Shown piece after piece: positions 21,489-30,410 of a DNA stretch of 64,000 nt. The notes beneath the pieces were generated by a model. That model saw nothing but the letters and a program-made list of their open reading frames with translations. It was not told where the DNA came from and did not search any database. The position numbers and the translations under genes are program-made. How positions within the stretch are numbered: the stretch's first letter is position 1; each line of letters opens with the position of its first letter. The stretch is from JADLDB01 sp040752975 (lineage in GTDB: Bacteria > Myxococcota > Myxococcia > Myxococcales > Myxococcaceae): assembly GCA_040752975.1 (NCBI GenBank), contig JBFMHF010000001.1, positions 1 to 64,000 of the forward strand, given 5' to 3'.

Positions 21489-22538
21489 TCAGGCGTTCAT
21501 CACGACGCCCTCGGGGACGTCGTCGGGGATCCGCTTCGTGCGCGACTTGAGGAACTCGATGACCTCGGCGTCCGTCCGGTTGTCCCCCGGCAGCCGCACG
21601 AAGTGCTTCGCCAGCACGTCGTAGCGGTGCAGGAAGAGGAAGAAGGACACCATGAAGAAGTCCAGCCCCTCGAAGACGATGCAGCCTTCCTTCGCGTAGC
21701 GCTCGGCGTTGTCGAGGAAGTCCTGCGGCAGCTCCGTCCAGTGGCGGTTCTGCTTCACGTGGTGGCCGATGTGGTAGCCGTCGTTGAAGCAGCGCTGGTT
21801 GTACGGCGAGTTGATGCAGGTGATCGAGTTGACGTAGCTGTCGCCGGGCCGCGTCACCTCGACGAAGGCGTGCTGGCCCCAGTTCCCCCACATCATCGCG
21901 CCGCGCATGAAGAAGTACGGGACGATGAAGGCCGCCAGGGTGGCCTGCCAGTTCACGAAGCACAGGCCCACCATCGCGCCCATGTGCACGATGTCGCTCA
22001 CCAGCGCCCGCCGGGCCAGCGCGCCGCGCTTCTTCGAGGCGAGGTAGCTGGTGAGCTCGAAGTGGATGAGCAGCAGGAAGCGGAAGAGGTAGATGAGCCA
22101 GTGGAAGAAGTTGTCCCGCTGGTACCTCATCGTCGAGGACAGGTCCGCGCGCAGGTTGTTCTCCGCGTGGTGCATGCCGACGTGGTGCTCCATGTACCCG
22201 GTGGGGATGCCGAACAGCCCGCTCATCAGGTACGGGTGCGCGCGGTTGAGCCACCGGTGCTTCTTGAAGAACGGCCGGTGCATGGTGTTGTGCAGCATGA
22301 GGATCACCGGCGGCCCGAAGTAGGCCAGCTGCACTCCCCACAGCACCGGCACCAGCCACCAGGTGAAGTGCACGTAGAGCGCGACGATCAACGGCAGCAC
22401 GAAGAGCGCCGCCTTGAGCGTCAGCCGCACGAAGACGGCGTCTCGGGCCTCGTACAGCTGCCCTTCGATCCACTTCTGGAAGGGGGTGGGCGCGTACGTC
22501 GGCGCGGCCTGCGGATCGGTGATCGCTGGGACGGTCAT
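21489..22538 (-). CDS. Membrane fatty acid desaturase
   Basis: These 349 residues form a di-iron membrane desaturase/hydroxylase. All three histidine boxes are visible: HNTMH, HVGMHH and HIGHH, interleaved with hydrophobic segments (ALFVLPLIVALYV, WLVPVLWGVQLAYF, and others). It probably introduces a double bond in a membrane-lipid acyl chain; the position is not predictable. The ATG at 22538 is preferred over the GTG three codons earlier because AGGGGA is 8-9 nt from the ATG and would touch the GTG. It follows dnaB by 45 bp on the same strand, possibly in read-through. Confidence 0.88.
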   Translation of the reverse strand: MTVPAITDPQAAPTYAPTPFQKWIEGQLYEARDAVFVRLTLKAALFVLPLIVALYVHFTWWLVPVLWGVQLAYFGPPVILMLHNTMHRPFFKKHRWLNRAHPYLMSGLFGIPTGYMEHHVGMHHAENNLRADLSSTMRYQRDNFFHWLIYLFRFLLLIHFELTSYLASKKRGALARRALVSDIVHMGAMVGLCFVNWQATLAAFIVPYFFMRGAMMWGNWGQHAFVEVTRPGDSYVNSITCINSPYNQRCFNDGYHIGHHVKQNRHWTELPQDFLDNAERYAKEGCIVFEGLDFFMVSFFLFLHRYDVLAKHFVRLPGDNRTDAEVIEFLKSRTKRIPDDVPEGVVMNA

Positions 22539-22583
22539 GCCGGGCACTCCCCTAGAGCCTTCGGGGGGGCCCGCGCAAGGGCC

Positions 22584-23942
22584 TCACTCCTGCCAGCCGC
22601 GAGCGCGGCTCTCGAAGCGGGTCAGCTCGGCGAGGAAGACGAGATCGATCGATCCCACCGGGCCGTTGCGCTGCTTGGCCACGATCAACTCCACGGGAAT
22701 TGCCGAGCGATTCTGCATGCCTCCGCCACCCTCTTCGTCGCCCTCGTCGTCCCGGTGGATGAAGAGCACCACGTCGGCGTCCTGCTCGATCGCACCGGAC
22801 TCGCGCAGGTCCGACAGCATGGGCTTTCCGCCCTTGCGCTCCTCCACCTTCCGGTTGAGCTGGCTGAGCGCGATGATCGGCGTGTCGAGCTCCTTGGCCA
22901 ACTGCTTGAGCGCGCGGGAGATCTCGGCCACCTCGAGCTGCCGGCTCTCGACCTTGCCCTTCTGGTGCATGAGCTGGAGGTAGTCGATGACGATGAGGCC
23001 GACCTTGCCTTCCTTCTGCTTGAGGCGCCGGGCCTTGGCGCGCAGGTCGAAGGACGACAGGCCGCCGGAGTCGTCGATGAACATCCTGAGGCCGAAGAGC
23101 TCGTTGGCCGCCTCGGTGATCCGCTCCTCCTCGTTGGGGGCCAGGCGCCCGCCGCGCAGCTTCTTCATGTCCAGGCGCGCGTGGGTGGCGAGCATGCGGG
23201 TGAGGAGCTGCACCGCGGGCATCTCGAGGCTGAAGATCGCCACCGGGAGCTTCTCGTGCAGGGCCACGTGAATGGCGATGTTCATCGCCAGCGACGTCTT
23301 GCCGATGCCGGGGCGGGCGGCGAGGACGATGAGCTCGCCTCCGTGGAGGCCGGTGAGCTGGTTGTCGAGATCGATGAAGCCGGTGGCGGTGCCGGTGATG
23401 CCCGAGCTCGACTGCTTCATCTTGTCGAGGAGATCGAGGGCCTCGCCCATCAGCTCGTTCATCGGCCGCAGATCCCCGGAGCGGCGCTTCTGGGCGATGT
23501 GGAAGACCTTGCGCTCGGCCTCGTCCATCAGCTCGGCGACGTCGCCCGTCTCCTGGCTGGCGAGCTCCATGATCTCCCGGCCGGCGGTGGCGAGCGAGCG
23601 GCGGGTCGCCTGGTTCTTGATGATCTTCGCGTACTCGACGGCGTTTTGAGCGAAGGGGACGGCCTGGTCGAGGGTGGACAGGTAGGAGGGACCGCCGACG
23701 GAGGCCAGCTTGCCCAGCACCTTGAGCTGCTCGGCGAGGGTCAGGGGGTCGATGCGCTCCTGGCGCTGATCGAGGGCCACCATCGCGCCGAAGATGTCGC
23801 TGTGGGCGGCGTTGGCGAAGTCTTCGCCGATGACGACTTCCTGCACGTTCGCCAGCACGGCGTTGTCGGTGAGGATGGCGCCGAGCAGCGCGCGCTCGGC
23901 GGCCACGTCCTGGAAGGCCTGAGGTCCGGTCAACGAAGTCAT
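22584..23942 (-). CDS. dnaB: Replicative DNA helicase
   Basis: This hexameric helicase unwinds DNA at the replication fork. The 452-residue protein has the N-terminal DnaB domain (PQAFQDVAAERALLGAIL), a linker, and the RecA-like domain with Walker A ARPGIGKTSLAMNIA and the downstream VGLIVIDYLQLM (Walker B) and LSQLNRKVEERKGGKPMLSDLRESG. No intein interrupts it. It sits 99 bp after rplI, the classical rpsF-rpsR-rplI-dnaB order, with a hairpin in the gap. Confidence 0.97.
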   Translation of the reverse strand: MTSLTGPQAFQDVAAERALLGAILTDNAVLANVQEVVIGEDFANAAHSDIFGAMVALDQRQERIDPLTLAEQLKVLGKLASVGGPSYLSTLDQAVPFAQNAVEYAKIIKNQATRRSLATAGREIMELASQETGDVAELMDEAERKVFHIAQKRRSGDLRPMNELMGEALDLLDKMKQSSSGITGTATGFIDLDNQLTGLHGGELIVLAARPGIGKTSLAMNIAIHVALHEKLPVAIFSLEMPAVQLLTRMLATHARLDMKKLRGGRLAPNEEERITEAANELFGLRMFIDDSGGLSSFDLRAKARRLKQKEGKVGLIVIDYLQLMHQKGKVESRQLEVAEISRALKQLAKELDTPIIALSQLNRKVEERKGGKPMLSDLRESGAIEQDADVVLFIHRDDEGDEEGGGGMQNRSAIPVELIVAKQRNGPVGSIDLVFLAELTRFESRARGWQE

Positions 23943-23975
23943 CCTGGGGGCTCCTCCCGAGCGAGAGAACGACGA

Positions 23976-24009
23976 CGGCCGCGCACCGTGACGAGACGAT
24001 GCGCGGCCG
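23976..24009. other. Hairpin between rplI and dnaB
   Basis: A 10-bp perfect inverted repeat (CGGCCGCGCA at 23976-23985, TGCGCGGCCG at 24000-24009) with a 14-nt loop lies in the 99-bp gap. It has no T tract on the minus strand, so it is more likely an mRNA-processing or partial-attenuation structure separating ribosomal-protein and helicase expression. Confidence 0.5.
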
Positions 24010-24041
24010 GGAGATCTACCAGAAGGGTCTGACGTCGAGGG

Positions 24042-24500
24042 TCAGGCCGAGGCGACGGCTTCGCCAGCCACGGTGACCTTGATCTTCGTGGTCACCTCGC
24101 GGTGGAGGCGGAGCTCGACCTCGAACTCGCCCACCGAGCGGATCGGATCCGGCAGGTGGATCAAGCGGCGCTCGATCTTGAGGCCGGCGGCGGCCAGCGC
24201 CTCGGCGATGTCCAGGGCGGTGACGGAGCCGTACAGCTTGTCCTGCTCTCCCACCTTGCGGACGATCTTCACCGAGGCGTTCTCGAACTTCCTCGCCAGC
24301 TCCTGGGCGGCGCCCTTCAGCTTCTGCTGGCGCAGCTCGATGACCTGCTTCTCGTGCTCGAGCTGGCGGACGTTGGCGTCGTTGGCCAGCATCGCCAGGT
24401 TGCGCGGGAGCAGGTAGTTGCGGGCGTACCCGTCCTTGACGTTGACGATCTCGCCGGACTTGCCCAGGTTGTACACGTCTTCACGGAGAATGAGCTTCAT
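24042..24500 (-). CDS. rplI: 50S ribosomal protein L9
   Basis: This 152-residue large-subunit protein binds 23S rRNA near the L1 stalk. N-terminal KLILREDVYNLGKSGEIVNVKDGYARNYLLPR is the family signature region, followed by the long connecting helix and the C-terminal domain. It starts 3 bp after the rpsR stop, so the two are coupled. Confidence 0.97.
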   Translation of the reverse strand: MKLILREDVYNLGKSGEIVNVKDGYARNYLLPRNLAMLANDANVRQLEHEKQVIELRQQKLKGAAQELARKFENASVKIVRKVGEQDKLYGSVTALDIAEALAAAGLKIERRLIHLPDPIRSVGEFEVELRLHREVTTKIKVTVAGEAVASA

Positions 24501-24503
24501 GGC

Positions 24504-24815
24504 TTACCCCGCGAGGACCAGGTAGGGGATGAGGGCGAGGCCGCGCGCCTGCTTGATGGCGCGGGCCACCGAGCGCTGGTGGAGCGCGCAGTTGCCGGAG
24601 ATGCGACGGGGGATGATCTTGCCGCGCTCGGTGACGAAGTACTTCAGCGTGGCCTGATCCTTGTAGTCCACCTTCGCGTTCTTGTCGGCGCAGAAGCGGC
24701 ACACCTTGCGACGGGAGAAGCCGCGACCGCGCTTCTCATCGCCGCCCTCGTCGCCGCCGTTGTCCTTCGACTTGCGTGGGCCCTTCTCGTACTTGCTGTC
24801 CAGGTCTTTGCTCAT
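24504..24815 (-). CDS. rpsR: 30S ribosomal protein S18
   Basis: This small-subunit protein binds S6 on the platform. The conserved core is KVDYKDQATLKYFVTERGKI then ISGNCALHQRSVARAIKQAR. At 103 residues it carries an N-terminal charged extension (about 30 residues, KYEKGPRKSKDNGGDEGGDE) beyond the usual 75 or so. CRFCADKN keeps two cysteines of a zinc-ribbon-like form. It lies between rpsF and rplI. Confidence 0.95.
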   Translation of the reverse strand: MSKDLDSKYEKGPRKSKDNGGDEGGDEKRGRGFSRRKVCRFCADKNAKVDYKDQATLKYFVTERGKIIPRRISGNCALHQRSVARAIKQARGLALIPYLVLAG

Positions 24816-24839
24816 GATGGTTTCCGTTCCAGGTGGCGA

Positions 24840-25298
24840 TCAGGCGCCGTAGCCGGAGTCGTCCTCCATGCCGCCGTCGTCGTAGCCGCCGAAGCCTTCG
24901 CGCTCGGCGCCGCCGAAGGGCTTGTTGTCGTCGACGTCGCCGGCCAGCTTCAGGTCCTCCTGCTCCTGGCGCGTGGACGGATCCACGTCGTCGGCGAGGC
25001 GCTTGGACATGTAGCGGGAGACTTCGTCGAGGTTGTGCAGGTTGCGCTCGACCTCGGCCACCATCTTGGACGGCCCGAGGTAGTGCGCGTGGATGTAGAT
25101 GGCCCGAGGCTGCTTGGCGATCGGGTACATCGTCTTCTTCTTGCCCCAGATGGTGAAGCGGAGGAACTTGCCGCCATCGCGGTTGACGATGCTGCGGACC
25201 TTCTCCTTCACCTTGTCGACGTTCTCGTCGGTGAGATCCGGCTTCACCAGGAAGACCGTCTCGTACTCGCGAAGCGCGAGCGTTGCTGCTTCCGCCAT
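24840..25298 (-). CDS. rpsF: 30S ribosomal protein S6
   Basis: S6 pairs with S18 in the 30S platform. Core: REYETVFLVKPDLTDENVDKV and RAIYIHAHYLGPSKMVAEVERNL. The 152 residues include a C-terminal extension of about 45 residues rich in Asp/Gly (DDNKPFGGAEREGFGGYDDG). The ATG at 25298 follows GGAGGAAG. It heads the rpsF-rpsR-rplI operon behind a good promoter at 25451-25479. No ssb gene intervenes, unlike in many other bacteria. Confidence 0.95.
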   Translation of the reverse strand: MAEAATLALREYETVFLVKPDLTDENVDKVKEKVRSIVNRDGGKFLRFTIWGKKKTMYPIAKQPRAIYIHAHYLGPSKMVAEVERNLHNLDEVSRYMSKRLADDVDPSTRQEQEDLKLAGDVDDNKPFGGAEREGFGGYDDGGMEDDSGYGA

Positions 25299-25620
25299 GT
25301 GCTTCCTCCCCACGGGTTCTGCCCACCGGCGTACCGATGAGCGGGGATGCGGCGAGCCCTCGCGGGCCAACCGGGGGTGGGAAACAGCGCGCCCACCACC
25401 ATCGCGAACTTCAGTTGTCTCGAGGCCCCAATGGCCGGGAGAGGGCAGCGCATGTAGGGGGAGCGCGCGCTGGTGTCAAGGCTCCCACCGGACCGAAGCC
25501 AGAGAGCCCTGAGCCGCGAACCAATCAGAAGCCTCTGTTTCCCCTCGCGAACTCGGTAGTCACGCGCCGGTTTCGGGTGCTATGGGCCGCCCCGGTTCGC
25601 TTCGAAGGGGAGACTAAGCG
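25299..25620. other. Intergenic region between rpsF and the beta-barrel gene
   Basis: This 322-bp divergent region holds the rpsF promoter (25451-25479). On the other side TATGGG (25581-25586) is a possible -10 for the barrel gene, with only a poor -35, followed by an AAGGGGAGA ribosome site just before its ATG. Between rpsF and its promoter lies a leader of about 145 nt with no obvious hairpin; S6/S18 autoregulation often acts on such a leader in other bacteria, but I see no clear motif. Confidence 0.5.
25451..25479 (-). promoter_or_regulatory. Sigma70-type promoter of the rpsF operon
   Basis: On the minus strand a perfect TTGACA (25474-25479) is followed after exactly 17 nt by TACATG (25451-25456). 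The perfect -35 and ideal spacing make this the strongest promoter seen in the window, as expected for a ribosomal-protein operon. Confidence 0.7.
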
Positions 25621-27354
25621 ATGACGACGAAGACGTTCGGCCTGCTGGCGGCGCTGCTGGCGGGGCTCGCCCACGCGCAGGCCATGGACGGCGGCCTGCC
25701 CGTCGCGCCGGTGGCCGCCAACCCCGAGGCGAAGCCCGGCGAGCTGGTGCGCTCCCTGGACGTTGACGCAGGCGCCCCCGACGCGCCCGTCGCCGCTGCG
25801 GTGGACGCCGCCTTCGACGCCGACGCCGGTGCGCCTGCCGCCGCCCTCGCCACCGAGAGGAGCGAAGCCGAGAAGAAGGAAGAGGAGGGCGCCTGGAACC
25901 TCTCGGCCGCCCTCTCCGGCTCCGTCCGCGCGTCCTACCAGGGCGCCACCGCCTTCCCCCTCGACGCCACGCTGCAGCCGTACACCATCGCCCCCCTCCT
26001 CACCCGCGTCCGCGTCACCCCTGAAATCCACCTCGGCGGCTTCGGCCTCGTCGCGGAAGCCGACGCCGCCACCGGCGCCATCGTCGGCGCCCCCGATGTC
26101 ACCAGCGATCTCCCCGCCGAGGTCCCCGGCAACGAAGGCTGGCCCACCACGAAGGACAACCTCGCCCGCCGCGTCCCATACCCGCCCATCGCTGCGCTCG
26201 AGCTGCGCAAGCTGTACCTCGAGTACAAGTGGGCCTCGGGCGCCTTCCGCGTCGGCCAGCAGACGTCCAACTGGGGCCTGGGCCTCCTCGCCAACGACGG
26301 TGGCAAGGACCCCGAGGCGGGCGACTTCGGCCAGCAGCAGTTCGGCAACCTCACCTACCGCGCGCTCCTCGCCGCGCGCCCCCTCTTCAACAAGGGCGGC
26401 GCCTGGCGCGCTTTCGAGACCGCCTTCGCCGCCGATCTCATCGTCCGCGACAACTTCGGCGAGTTCGCCAGGGGCGACCGCGCCTTCCAGGGCATCATCG
26501 CGCTGCGCTTCGCCAAGGACGCGGACAACAACCTCGGCGTCTACGTGGTGTACCGCAACCAGTCGAACATCTACGTCACCGACGGCGGCAAGAAGACCCA
26601 GGCCTTCGTCTTCGACTTCGCCGGCAAGTGGGAGTTCATCAAGCGCGCCGAGCGCAGCCTGAAGGTCGGCTGGGAGATCGTCGGCATCGGCGGCACCACC
26701 ACCCAGGCCCGCAACGAGAACGCGTCGGTCCTCGGCGTGCGCCAGCTGGGCTTCGCCTGGAAGACCGCGTACCGGATTCGCAGCACCACCATCTACCTCG
26801 ACGGCGGCTTCGCCTCGGGCGATCAGAACCCCGCCGACGACAAGGTCGAGAACTTCCGCTTCGACCGCGACTACAAGGTGGGACTCATCCTCTTCGACAA
26901 CGTGCTGTCGTACCAGACGGCCCGATCCGGGGCGCGCGCGTCGGATCCCAACGTCGTCGGCGTGCCCCCCGAGGGCACCGATCTGCTCGGCACCGCCGGC
27001 TCCGTCTCCGGCGCCTGGTACCTGTACCCGCGCGTCAAGGTGTCCGTCTTCGACTGGTTCGATCTCTACGGCGGCCCGCTCTTCGCCTTCGGCACCGCGA
27101 AGCTGACCGATCCCTACAACTCGCGGATCAACGGCGGCACGTCGCTGAACTTCCTCGGCGGCAGCCCCGGCAGCTACCTCGGCACCGAGATCGATCTCGG
27201 GGCGCAGGTGCGCTTCCACCCGATCAAGGAGCTGCTCATCTCCGTCACGGGCGAGGGGGGCTTGTTCCTGCCGGGCGATGCCTTCAGGCTGCCGGACGGC
27301 CAGGCCATGGCGCCGATCGGCTTCGGGCGCCTCCGACTCATGGTGGCGCTGTGA
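25621..27354 (+). CDS. Outer-membrane beta-barrel protein (paralogue of the 57829 gene)
   Basis: These 577 residues start with a signal peptide (GLLAALLAGLAHAQA) and an Asp/Ala-rich linker (about 20-85). The rest is alternating strands ending in a barrel-like C-terminus RLRLMVAL. Shared motifs with the barrel at 57829-59409 are WGLGLLANDGG, GGFASGDQNP, and VENFRFDRDYKVGLILFDNV, so both belong to one family, probably the myxobacterial TIGR04551-type proteins; that family name is from memory. It is followed 44 bp later by a hydrolase-like lipoprotein. Probable porin, export channel or surface scaffold; no substrate is evident. Confidence 0.75.
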   Translation: MTTKTFGLLAALLAGLAHAQAMDGGLPVAPVAANPEAKPGELVRSLDVDAGAPDAPVAAAVDAAFDADAGAPAAALATERSEAEKKEEEGAWNLSAALSGSVRASYQGATAFPLDATLQPYTIAPLLTRVRVTPEIHLGGFGLVAEADAATGAIVGAPDVTSDLPAEVPGNEGWPTTKDNLARRVPYPPIAALELRKLYLEYKWASGAFRVGQQTSNWGLGLLANDGGKDPEAGDFGQQQFGNLTYRALLAARPLFNKGGAWRAFETAFAADLIVRDNFGEFARGDRAFQGIIALRFAKDADNNLGVYVVYRNQSNIYVTDGGKKTQAFVFDFAGKWEFIKRAERSLKVGWEIVGIGGTTTQARNENASVLGVRQLGFAWKTAYRIRSTTIYLDGGFASGDQNPADDKVENFRFDRDYKVGLILFDNVLSYQTARSGARASDPNVVGVPPEGTDLLGTAGSVSGAWYLYPRVKVSVFDWFDLYGGPLFAFGTAKLTDPYNSRINGGTSLNFLGGSPGSYLGTEIDLGAQVRFHPIKELLISVTGEGGLFLPGDAFRLPDGQAMAPIGFGRLRLMVAL

Positions 27355-27398
27355 TGGGCGGGGACACCTCGACTGTGCCGTGCTGCAAGGAGCAACCG

Positions 27399-30300
27399 AT
27401 GAAGCGACTGTTCATTCTGGCCCTCACCGTGTCGATCGCCGCCTGCACCTCGCCCGAGGGCAGCGGCCTGATGAAGACGTCCGAGGGCACGGGCGCTGAG
27501 GTGAAGTTCGACGTCTACCACCGGCCGCTCCCGGAGATCCCGCTCCCCAACGACTTCGCCACGCGCTTCGACGCCACCTCGCCCACCAGGCGCCGCGTCA
27601 ACGCGTCGATGCTGGCCGCGACGAAGTGGGAGCGCGCCACCCGCGAGGTGATCGACCAGCTCGACGGCTGGGGGACGTACCAGACGATCACCGTCGGCTT
27701 CACCAAGCCCCTCGACCTCCACAACCTCATCGCCCGCCACCAGGGCGACGACTACGATCCGCGCAACGACGCGGCGTACCTCATCGACATCACCCCGGAC
27801 TCGCCCGACTACTGCCAGCGCATCCCCCTCGACCTGGGTGAAGGCAACTTCCCCCTGACGCTCGAGCGCCCGACGTACTTCTCCAACGATCGCGAGGGCG
27901 AGCAGCTCGTCTACGAGGACCGCGAGGAGGATCTCAACCGCAACGGCAAGCTCGATCCCGGCGAGGACCTCGACATGGACGGCGTGCTGGATCACCCCAA
28001 CACGCTGCACCCCGGGCAGTCGAAGTTCGAGGTGCTGGAGTTCTACGAGCGCGAGACGAACACCCTCATGCTCAAGCCCGTCCTGCCGCTGCGCGAGAAC
28101 ACCCGGTACGCGGTGGTGCTCACCAAGCGCCTCGTCGACGAGGACGGCCGGCCCGTGAAGTCGCCCTTCACCTACATCAACCACACCTCGCAGACCGAGG
28201 TGCTCAAGCCGCTCGATCCCTGCCTCCCGCGCTACGGCCTGTCGCTGCCAGACGTGGCCTTCACCTGGGCGTACTCGACGATGAGCGTGTCGCGCGATCT
28301 CGTGGCGATCCGCGACGGCCTGTACGGCCTGGGTCCGCTCCAGCGCCTCGCCACCGAGTTCCCCGCCGAGGTGAAGGAGCTGCTCACGCTCAAGGACGCG
28401 ATGGGCCCGGGGGTGACGGTCAACGTGCGGCTGGTGCCCGGCGAGGAGTTCCGCCAGGCGGCCATCGATCTCCTCAAGTCGATGAACGGCGGCAACCTGA
28501 GCCCGCAGTACCAGGCGGTGATCGACAGCCACAAGTTCATCGACTTCCACGTCGTCTTCTCCTTCGAGTCGCCGCAGTTCTTCCGGCGCGTGGACAGCGA
28601 AGGGAAGATGCTGCCGCTCTACCGCCAGGTCTTCGAGGTGGATCCGATCACCGGCGCCGCCTTCACCCGCCCCGAGAAGATCTTCGTGTGGCTCACGGTG
28701 CCGAAGAATCGCCGCGGCCCGGCGCCGGTGGTGGTGCTGGGGCACGGCTACACCGGCAACAAGCTCGACCCGCTCTTCTACGGCGGCTACTTCGCCCGCT
28801 ACGGCATGGCCGCCATCGGCATGGAGAACGTCAGCCATGGCATCGGCCTGTCGAAGGAAGACATGGAGATCGGCCGGGCGCTGCTCGCCAGCAAGGGCCT
28901 GGGCAACATGTTCGACGCGCTGGTGAAGAACGATCGCGCGATCGACTGGAACGCCGACGGGATCAAGGACTCCGCGGCGGACTTCTGGACCAGCTACATC
29001 CTCCACACGCGCGACGTCGTGCGGCAGACCTCCATCGACTACATGCAGCTGGTGCGGGTGCTGCGCGGCTTCGACGGCCTGAAGACGTGGGCCTACGACG
29101 CGAACAAGGACGGCAAGGGGGACTTCGCCGGGGACTTCAACGGCGACGGCGTCATCGACGTCGGCGGCACCGCGCCGATCAACATCACCGGCGGCTCGCT
29201 GGGCGGGATCATGAGCGCGATGATGTCCGGCGTGGAGCCGCAGATCGACGTGGCTGTGCCCGTCTCGGGCGGCGCGGGGCTCCCGGACATCGGCGTGCGC
29301 AGCATCCAGGGCGGCGTGCGGGAAGCCGTCAACCTGCGCATGCTGGGGCCGCTGCTGGTGACGCTGAAGGACGCGAACACCGGCGCCCTCGAGCTGTGGA
29401 CCGAGCTGCCCGATCTCAACAGCCTCGGCCGCCGCAAGCTGGCGCCGGTGACGGCCACGCTGAACGAGGGCGACACGGCGGTGCTCTTCAACCTCACCAC
29501 CGGCGAGCACCGGTGCTTCCGCGTCGGGGCCGAGGGCTTGTTGCGCGCGGCGATCAGCTCGGACGAGGGCGACGACTACAAGCTGTCCGTGTACGCGGGC
29601 GCGCTGCCGCCGAAGGATCGTGACGGGTGCTCCGTGCCCGAGGAGGCGGTGCCGTACTGGACGGTGGACAAGACGGGCTTCGACTTCAAGTGGCAGGGCG
29701 TCGATCACGTGGCGGGAGAGCAGCTCAAGGCGCTGGGCGACGGCTTCGGCCTGCGCCGGCAGTCTCCGGAGATCCGCCGCTTCATGGGCCTCGCGCAGCT
29801 CGCCATCGAGCAGGGCGATCCGATCAACTACGTGGCCAACGCGGAGAAGCGGCGCATCCTCCGCTTCGGGACGGGGGAAGAGGTGTCCACGCGCATGGTT
29901 GTCTGCAACACGATCGGCGACATGAACGTGCCGGTCGCGACTGGCGCGGCGATCGCGCGCGCGGCGGGCACCATCGAGCTGTTCGAGAAGGACGGCCGCT
30001 GGGGGAAGACGGAGAACCGGGTGCTCATCGACACCGGCACCATCGACGCGGTGGAGCGCGACGGACCCTGGACGAACGCGATGGGCCAGAAGGTGCACAT
30101 GGACATCGAGAACCTGGCGTCCATCTCGGCCAGCGACGACGGCTTCGACGTGCCTCGCCTCAACCCGCCGCTGCGGCTGATCAAGGACTCGGAGCGGATC
30201 GGCGGGAAGGTGGGCGTGCTGTTCCCGCTGGTGTCGCCCACCGGCCGCCACGGCTTCGATCCGCCGGATCCGAGCGAGGAGTTCGATCTCGGCTCCGTGA

Positions 30301-30410
30301 TGATGAACATGCTGGGGCGCTACATGCAGACCGGCGGCATGGAGCTGCCGATGGAGGCCTGCATGGAAGACAACAGCTGCTCGTGGATCCCGCCCATCCC
30401 GGCGGACTAG
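27399..30410 (+). CDS. Large lipoprotein with alpha/beta-hydrolase signature
   Basis: This encodes 1003 residues. MKRLFILALTVSIAAC is a lipoprotein signal with Cys16. Residues about 30-330 are a beta-rich region with an EF-hand-like loop (DLNRNGKLDPGEDLDMDG). Then comes an alpha/beta-hydrolase-like part: PAPVVVLGHGYTGNK (oxyanion region) around residue 445, more Asp-rich loops (DANKDGKGDFAGDFNGDG), and nucleophile elbow TGGSLGGIMSA (GxSxG). This is probably a surface or periplasmic esterase/lipase of unknown substrate. The ATG has a purine-rich AAGGAG 7 nt upstream. It is the partner of the upstream barrel. The C-terminal end abuts the convergent acbP gene with no bases between the stops. Confidence 0.8.
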   Translation: MKRLFILALTVSIAACTSPEGSGLMKTSEGTGAEVKFDVYHRPLPEIPLPNDFATRFDATSPTRRRVNASMLAATKWERATREVIDQLDGWGTYQTITVGFTKPLDLHNLIARHQGDDYDPRNDAAYLIDITPDSPDYCQRIPLDLGEGNFPLTLERPTYFSNDREGEQLVYEDREEDLNRNGKLDPGEDLDMDGVLDHPNTLHPGQSKFEVLEFYERETNTLMLKPVLPLRENTRYAVVLTKRLVDEDGRPVKSPFTYINHTSQTEVLKPLDPCLPRYGLSLPDVAFTWAYSTMSVSRDLVAIRDGLYGLGPLQRLATEFPAEVKELLTLKDAMGPGVTVNVRLVPGEEFRQAAIDLLKSMNGGNLSPQYQAVIDSHKFIDFHVVFSFESPQFFRRVDSEGKMLPLYRQVFEVDPITGAAFTRPEKIFVWLTVPKNRRGPAPVVVLGHGYTGNKLDPLFYGGYFARYGMAAIGMENVSHGIGLSKEDMEIGRALLASKGLGNMFDALVKNDRAIDWNADGIKDSAADFWTSYILHTRDVVRQTSIDYMQLVRVLRGFDGLKTWAYDANKDGKGDFAGDFNGDGVIDVGGTAPINITGGSLGGIMSAMMSGVEPQIDVAVPVSGGAGLPDIGVRSIQGGVREAVNLRMLGPLLVTLKDANTGALELWTELPDLNSLGRRKLAPVTATLNEGDTAVLFNLTTGEHRCFRVGAEGLLRAAISSDEGDDYKLSVYAGALPPKDRDGCSVPEEAVPYWTVDKTGFDFKWQGVDHVAGEQLKALGDGFGLRRQSPEIRRFMGLAQLAIEQGDPINYVANAEKRRILRFGTGEEVSTRMVVCNTIGDMNVPVATGAAIARAAGTIELFEKDGRWGKTENRVLIDTGTIDAVERDGPWTNAMGQKVHMDIENLASISASDDGFDVPRLNPPLRLIKDSERIGGKVGVLFPLVSPTGRHGFDPPDPSEEFDLGSVMMNMLGRYMQTGGMELPMEACMEDNSCSWIPPIPAD

